Source: CAYQJL01 sp964612295
Lineage (GTDB): Bacteria > Eisenbacteria > RBG-16-71-46 > CAIMUX01 > WJJG01
DNA length: 64,000 bases
NCBI GenBank assembly: GCA_964612295.1
Contig: CAZTDY010000009.1
Span: 1 to 64,000, forward strand
Direction: 5' to 3'
In this document: piece by piece, positions 60,030 through 64,000 of the stretch
How positions within the stretch are numbered: the first letter of the stretch is position 1
Layout: each line of letters opens with the position of its first letter
Made by a program: the position numbers and the translations under genes
The notes under the pieces: generated by a model
Databases searched by the model: none
Seen by the model: only the letters and a program-made list of their open reading frames with translations
Told to the model about the DNA's origin: nothing

Positions 60030-62210
60030 ATGTTCTCGCGCCCTACACCGACCCACCGCCCGGCTCATGCCGCGATCCCGATGTTGCTCTGTCTGATGTT
60101 GTTGGCCACAGGCTCCGTCGCGGACGCTCAGTGGGAATCCACGCTCGAACTGATCGCGCCGGATGCGTCGCCGGTCTCGATTCACCGCGACGACTACGGG
60201 GTACCTCACATCTATGGGGACACCGAGACCGGCATCTTCTACGCGCAGGGGTTCGCCGTGGCCCAGGACCGGCTGTATCAGATGGAGATCAACCGACGCG
60301 CCGGATTGGGACGCCTGGCCGAGATGTTCGGTCCCGCCTATGTGAGCCTCGATAGAAACACCCGCAAGCTCTACTACACGGAGGCCGAACGGCAGGCGCA
60401 GATCGAAAGCCTGCCTCAGTCTTTCCGGGATATGGCGGATGCCTACGTGGCGGGGATCAACGCGTACCTGGATTCGATGGAGGTCGATCCCGGCACCTAC
60501 CGGCCGCTCCCGTTGGCGTCCTGGGTGGTCGAGCCGTGGACGACAGACCACGTCGTCGCCACGACCCAGTACTACATGCGCCAATTCGGCGAGTTCGGCG
60601 GCCAGGAACTGCAGAGATTGGCCGAGCTGGAGAACAACGGACAGGCCTGGTTCGATGCGAACCGTCCGATCAACGATCCCACCGCCCCCACGACGATCCC
60701 CGATCGAGGGCGCGGGCCCGCGGTGCCCGGCCGCGACTGGTCCGGTCAGCGCGTATCGCTCGAGACCATTGCGCGGATCTCCGAAGAGCAGTCGCGGATC
60801 GATGAGCTGAAGGTCGCGTTGGGCCTGCCTCCCAAGTTCGGCAGCTTCGCGGTTCAGATCACGACCGAAAAATCGTTGAGCGGCAACGTGCTCCTCCTCG
60901 GGTGTCCGCAGATGGGAACCCCGACGCAGGCAGAGACGAACACGATCCACGAACTGGAGTTGCTCTGCCCCACCTACCACATGGGCGGGATGACCGTGGC
61001 GGGGGTTCCGGGGGTGATTATCGGGCACAACGGCTTTCTCACCTGGACCCTGACCAGCGGCATCAGTGACAACACCGACGTCTACATCGAAACCACCCAA
61101 ACCCAGGCGCTGGATTTCTACTGGCACAACGACGCCTGGGTCCCATTCGAGGCGATCGCGGACACTGTCTTTGACAACAGCGGTACCCCCTATCCATTCG
61201 AGATCACGCGCACGGTGCACGGTCCCGTCTACTCGACCAATCTGGGCGAGTATCAGGCTTTCACGAAGAAGATGACCTTCTGGAACAACGAGCTGGAGAT
61301 GGGCGCTGCACTCTACGACATGTGCACCGCGCGGAGCCAGAGCCAGTTCGAAGCGGCCCTCGGGCAGATCTCGATGTCGTTCAACGTCTTCTATGCCGGG
61401 CGCAACGGTCACATCAAGTATTGGCACGCCGGTTGGTATCAGGATCGCACCGACGGCATCGATCCGCGCCTCCCCCACAACGGCGACGGAACGGAGGAAT
61501 GGGGCGGCCTGCGCGACTTCGCCGACCTGCCCGTGGCCGAGAACCCCGCCCAGGGCTACTTCGTGAACTGGAACAACAAGCCGGTTGTCTGGTGGGACAA
61601 CGGCGACAACGTCCCCTGGTCGGGTTGGCACCCGGTGATGAACATCGACAACTACGTCAGCGCGCTGACCCCGTTCGATTACGACGACCTGAAGGAAACG
61701 CCCCACGCCATCGGAAGCCACGGCACCTATCAGCAGGCAATCGAGCTGGGTCCCGCGCTGATCGTCGATGAGAACATCGTGCCGCCGGGGCAGAGCGCGT
61801 TTGTCAGTCTGGCGGGCGTCCCCAGTCCGCACGTCACCGACCAGTGGCCCCTCCATGTGGCCTGGCAGTTCAAGGACCAGATCTACGCGTGGGATGCGAG
61901 CGCGGTTGATGATGACACGCGTGAAGAGGCGGCGGCGCTCATCCGGGATTTCCGGGTGGCCAGTCCACTGATTGGCCAGGGACGAATCGCCTTCAACCTG
62001 AGGAGTGGTGCCCAGATCCACCTGGACATGTTCGATGCGCAGGGGCGCATTGTCCGGCAGCTTCTCAGCGAGCACTTGGAGGCCGGATCCCATCAGGTTT
62101 CCTGGGACGGGCGGGATCTCAGCTCCAATCCGCTGCCGAGCGGGATCTACTGGAGCCGGCTGCAAGCTGATCGGGAGCAAGCCGTACGGGGATTGCTGCT
62201 CCTGTGGTGA
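60030..62210 (+). CDS. Secreted penicillin-acylase-family Ntn hydrolase with FlgD-Ig tail
   Basis: ATG at 60030 follows GGGAGG by 5 nt; 726 residues. The signal peptide ends near SVADA. The alpha-chain part has ISIHRDDYGVPHIYGDTETG-like sequence and AQGFAVAQDRLYQMEINRRA, typical of the S45 family. The beta-chain would begin at Ser272 in KFGSFAVQITT, the place of the autocatalytic nucleophile; family members usually have GSN, here GSF. Then come GVPGVIIGHNGFLTWTLTSG and HGPVYSTNLGEYQA. The last 80 residues are a FlgD-Ig module (MFDAQGRIVRQLLSEHL). It would hydrolyse amides outside the cytoplasm, perhaps acyl-homoserine lactones or peptides. The substrate is unknown. Confidence 0.85.
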   Translation: MFSRPTPTHRPAHAAIPMLLCLMLLATGSVADAQWESTLELIAPDASPVSIHRDDYGVPHIYGDTETGIFYAQGFAVAQDRLYQMEINRRAGLGRLAEMFGPAYVSLDRNTRKLYYTEAERQAQIESLPQSFRDMADAYVAGINAYLDSMEVDPGTYRPLPLASWVVEPWTTDHVVATTQYYMRQFGEFGGQELQRLAELENNGQAWFDANRPINDPTAPTTIPDRGRGPAVPGRDWSGQRVSLETIARISEEQSRIDELKVALGLPPKFGSFAVQITTEKSLSGNVLLLGCPQMGTPTQAETNTIHELELLCPTYHMGGMTVAGVPGVIIGHNGFLTWTLTSGISDNTDVYIETTQTQALDFYWHNDAWVPFEAIADTVFDNSGTPYPFEITRTVHGPVYSTNLGEYQAFTKKMTFWNNELEMGAALYDMCTARSQSQFEAALGQISMSFNVFYAGRNGHIKYWHAGWYQDRTDGIDPRLPHNGDGTEEWGGLRDFADLPVAENPAQGYFVNWNNKPVVWWDNGDNVPWSGWHPVMNIDNYVSALTPFDYDDLKETPHAIGSHGTYQQAIELGPALIVDENIVPPGQSAFVSLAGVPSPHVTDQWPLHVAWQFKDQIYAWDASAVDDDTREEAAALIRDFRVASPLIGQGRIAFNLRSGAQIHLDMFDAQGRIVRQLLSEHLEAGSHQVSWDGRDLSSNPLPSGIYWSRLQADREQAVRGLLLLW

Positions 62211-62280
62211 TCGTCGCGACCAGCCTTCGCCAAGAACATAGGAGACCGCCTAACTGGAACGTGCTGCCGAAAGAAACAGG

Positions 62281-63237
62281 ATGACCCCACGAGAATCATT
62301 CATCGCCGCACTGAATCGCGGGACCCCTGCCGGGCGGGTCCCGCATTTCGAGCTGGAGTTCTTTCTCACCATGGAGGCCTTCGGGCGCGTCCACCCGTCG
62401 CAACGTTCCTACGGGCAGTGGAGCCAGATGTCCGACCAGGAGCGGGATCTGCACAGGCGGGATGTGGCCGATCTCCAAGTCGCGGTTGCCCGCCGCTTTG
62501 AGCACGCGGGGATGCTCTACCACTCCCCGGGCGGCTGGAACGTGGAGGACACGCGCCTCTCGATCGATCATGTGCGCGAGCTTTCGGGATTGGACTACCT
62601 GATCACCCTTCATGGCGATGCGACCTACTCGCTCCCGAGTGGAGACGAGATGATGGACTTCGTCATGAAACTGGCCGAGCAGCCGGAAGAGATGAAGGAC
62701 AACGCGCAGCGTCACGTGGATGCGGCCCTACGGCAGGGTGAGCAGATCAAGACCTGGGGCACGGTGGACGGCTTCTGTCTGTGCGCGGATTACTGCTTCA
62801 ATGACAATCCGTTCCTGTCTCCGGCCATGTTCGACGAGTTCGTGACCCCCTATCTCGCCCAGCTCGTGTCCGGCTACCGTGAGATGGGCTTCTATGTCAT
62901 CAAACATACGGACGGCAACATCATGCCGATCCTGGATGCTCTGGTCGCGGCGCGTCCGCACGCTCTTCACAGCCTCGATCCGCAGGGGGGCGTCGATTTG
63001 GCGGAGGTGAAGCGCCGGGTTGGCGACCAAGTCTGCTTGATCGGCAATGTGAACTGCGCTCTGCTTCAGACGGGTTCGGCCGACGAGGCCGCCCAGGATG
63101 TGCGCCGGGCGCTCTCGCAGGGAATGCCGGGAGGAGGTTACGTCTTCAGCACCAGCAACTGCATCTATACCGGCATGGACCTCGAGCGGTACGAGCTGAT
63201 GCTGGAGGTTTGGCGCGAGTACGGCGTGTACGAATAG
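62281..63237 (+). CDS. Uroporphyrinogen decarboxylase (URO-D/MtaA) family protein
   Basis: A 318-residue TIM-barrel protein starting MTPRESFIAALNRGTPAGRV, the usual start of UROD-superfamily proteins. It has GFYVIKHTDGNIMPILDALV and, near the end, GGGYVFSTSNCIYTGMDLER; His and Cys at these places are the metal ligands in methyltransferase-type members (MtaA/CmuA-like). True HemE has different N-terminal arginines that I do not see here. It is more likely a corrinoid or methyl-transfer relative of unknown substrate. An SGNH hydrolase gene follows 12 nt downstream, probably in one operon. Confidence 0.78.
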   Translation: MTPRESFIAALNRGTPAGRVPHFELEFFLTMEAFGRVHPSQRSYGQWSQMSDQERDLHRRDVADLQVAVARRFEHAGMLYHSPGGWNVEDTRLSIDHVRELSGLDYLITLHGDATYSLPSGDEMMDFVMKLAEQPEEMKDNAQRHVDAALRQGEQIKTWGTVDGFCLCADYCFNDNPFLSPAMFDEFVTPYLAQLVSGYREMGFYVIKHTDGNIMPILDALVAARPHALHSLDPQGGVDLAEVKRRVGDQVCLIGNVNCALLQTGSADEAAQDVRRALSQGMPGGGYVFSTSNCIYTGMDLERYELMLEVWREYGVYE

Positions 63238-63249
63238 GAGAGGAAGGCG

Positions 63250-63834
63250 ATGGCAGGCAAACCCAGAGTACTCCTGCTGGGAGACTCGATCCGCATGAGC
63301 TATCAGACGCACGTTGCGCGCTTGCTCGGCGGCAAAGCGCAGGTCGTGGGGCCCGCGGACAACTGCCAGTACAGCCTCTACACGCTCTCTTCGTTCGACA
63401 GATGGATCGATGAGCTGGGGACGCCGGACATCGTCCACTGGAACAACGGGATCCATGATTCAGGCCACAATCCCGCCCGCAACCCTGTCCAGATCCCCAT
63501 CGAATCGTATCGGGCCAACCTGGAGTTCATCCTTGAGCGACTGACCGCCCTGACCAGCAAGATCGTCTGGGCGACCACGACCCCGGTCCATCCGGACCGG
63601 CCCTTTGTCGACCTCGACTGGTCGTGGCGCAACGAGGAGATCGACCAGTACAACCAGGTGGCCGGGGATCTCATGGCCGGCCACGGCATCCCCGTCAATG
63701 ACCTGCACGGGCTCGTCTGGAGGAACGTCTCGGAGTGCCTGAGTGAGGATCAGCTACATTTGTCCGAAGCGGGAGAGGCGGCCTGTGCAAAGGCAGTCGC
63801 CGACAGCCTTCTTCCCTGGCTCATGCCGCAGTAG
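63250..63834 (+). CDS. SGNH/GDSL-type hydrolase
   Basis: A 194-residue protein without a signal peptide. Block I is VLLLGDSIRMSYQTHVARLL with the Ser nucleophile in GDS. Block III is HWNNGIHDSGHN (Asn/Gly oxyanion residues) and block V is DQLHLSEAGEAACAKAVA with the Asp-x-x-His dyad. It is likely an esterase acting on a small or glycan-linked ester. ATG at 63250 follows GAGG by 6 nt, and it is paired with the UROD-family gene. Confidence 0.85.
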   Translation: MAGKPRVLLLGDSIRMSYQTHVARLLGGKAQVVGPADNCQYSLYTLSSFDRWIDELGTPDIVHWNNGIHDSGHNPARNPVQIPIESYRANLEFILERLTALTSKIVWATTTPVHPDRPFVDLDWSWRNEEIDQYNQVAGDLMAGHGIPVNDLHGLVWRNVSECLSEDQLHLSEAGEAACAKAVADSLLPWLMPQ

Positions 63835-63861
63835 GGATCCGCGGAGCCGGATCTTGTCAGC

Positions 63862-64000
63862 CTATCCCCGCGGCGTTCTCGTCCAGTCCTGCTCGCCCCG
63901 GCCGAGCAGTCCCTTCAATGAGATGCGCGCGAGCCTCCACACGAGCAGCGGCGACCGAAGAATGAAGCCAAGGCGCGTGCGATTGACCCCCAGAAGCAGG
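63862..64000 (-). CDS. Partial: C-terminal end of a membrane GT2 glycosyltransferase (continues beyond the window)
   Basis: The minus strand is open from the window edge to a TAG at 63862-63864 (45 residues). It has a basic, hydrophobic stretch (TRLGFILRSPLLVWRLARIS) and the closing WTRTPRG. A W..TPR end is common in cellulose-synthase-like or poly-N-acetylglucosamine-synthase-like GT2 enzymes, just after their last membrane helix. Only the tail is visible, so the assignment is tentative. Confidence 0.55.
   Translation of the reverse strand, partial: LLLGVNRTRLGFILRSPLLVWRLARISLKGLLGRGEQDWTRTPRG

Noticed and set aside
59895..62180. 761-residue open frame on the minus strand opposite the penicillin-acylase-family gene
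   Set aside because: It is a shadow of a GC-rich gene: no signal, no domain texture, and composition rich in Arg, Gly and His. The plus-strand gene has clear family motifs and a good ribosome site.
1..64000. CRISPR arrays, insertion sequences, tRNA or rRNA genes
   Set aside because: No regularly spaced repeats, transposase-like frames or conserved RNA gene sequences were seen. The protein repeats (LVIVD, TPR, A/P/E tract) are coding.

Overview
The window is GC-rich, gene-dense DNA from a Gram-negative (diderm) bacterium. The outer membrane is implied by a TonB-dependent receptor and a Wza-type export protein. Several secreted proteins end in a FlgD-Ig-like tail (pattern DxxGRxVR...G.H...WDGRDxxGxPxPxGxYxxR), and two of them are built from LVIVD repeats. 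That style is typical of FCB-group candidate phyla such as Eisenbacteria, Krumholzibacteriota or Latescibacterota. This placement is an inference from protein style; there is no rRNA here. I see no rRNA, tRNA, CRISPR array, insertion sequence or prophage.

Layout. 1-4200: a cobalamin riboswitch with an apparent terminator/antiterminator platform, then a BtuB-like receptor overlapped by a BtuG-like beta-propeller. 4458-7704: a PilZ/cNMP-like/HDOD signalling protein and a lipoprotein. 7701-15662: envelope glycan genes (two glycosyltransferase-type proteins, a multi-SLBB export protein, a flippase). 15659-18317: signal peptidase I, PhoU and a Na/Pi cotransporter. 18577-20911: IF-1 with an odd N-terminal extension and an S1-domain protein with one domain split by an Ala/Pro/Glu-rich insert. 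21952-25652: a tight four-gene operon of uncharacterised membrane proteins, the best candidate here for an undescribed system. 25692-32159: a GT4 glycosyltransferase with an in-frame Cys-rich extension after UAG, an LVIVD protein, a four-repeat secreted protein and a Cys-rich protein. 32434-34849: an ArsR-methyltransferase fusion next to S-adenosylhomocysteine hydrolase. 34901-38122: a large LVIVD protein. 38229-42694: an ECF sigma factor, a membrane zinc-finger/TPR protein and a secreted TPR-CHAT protease, with overlapping reading frames. 42822-44594: a secreted FlgD-tail protein. 44759-47703: a MacAB-like exporter with a shortened adaptor. 47710-50751: a large protein ending in an Eis-like acetyltransferase module. 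50854-54378: an ABC-2 exporter. 54471-59700: a second glycan block (flippase, polytopic GT-C-like protein, GT2). 60030-64000: a penicillin-acylase-family hydrolase, a UROD-family protein, an SGNH hydrolase and the C-terminal end of a GT2 gene.

Functional themes are vitamin B12 scavenging, surface polysaccharide synthesis and export, phosphate uptake, SAM-cycle recycling, small-molecule export, and a regulated extracytoplasmic caspase-like protease. Starts were chosen mainly from Shine-Dalgarno sequences; several differ from the longest reading frame (GTG at 12048, 19037, 21772, 23958, 31163, 59700; TTG at 18317 and 42694).
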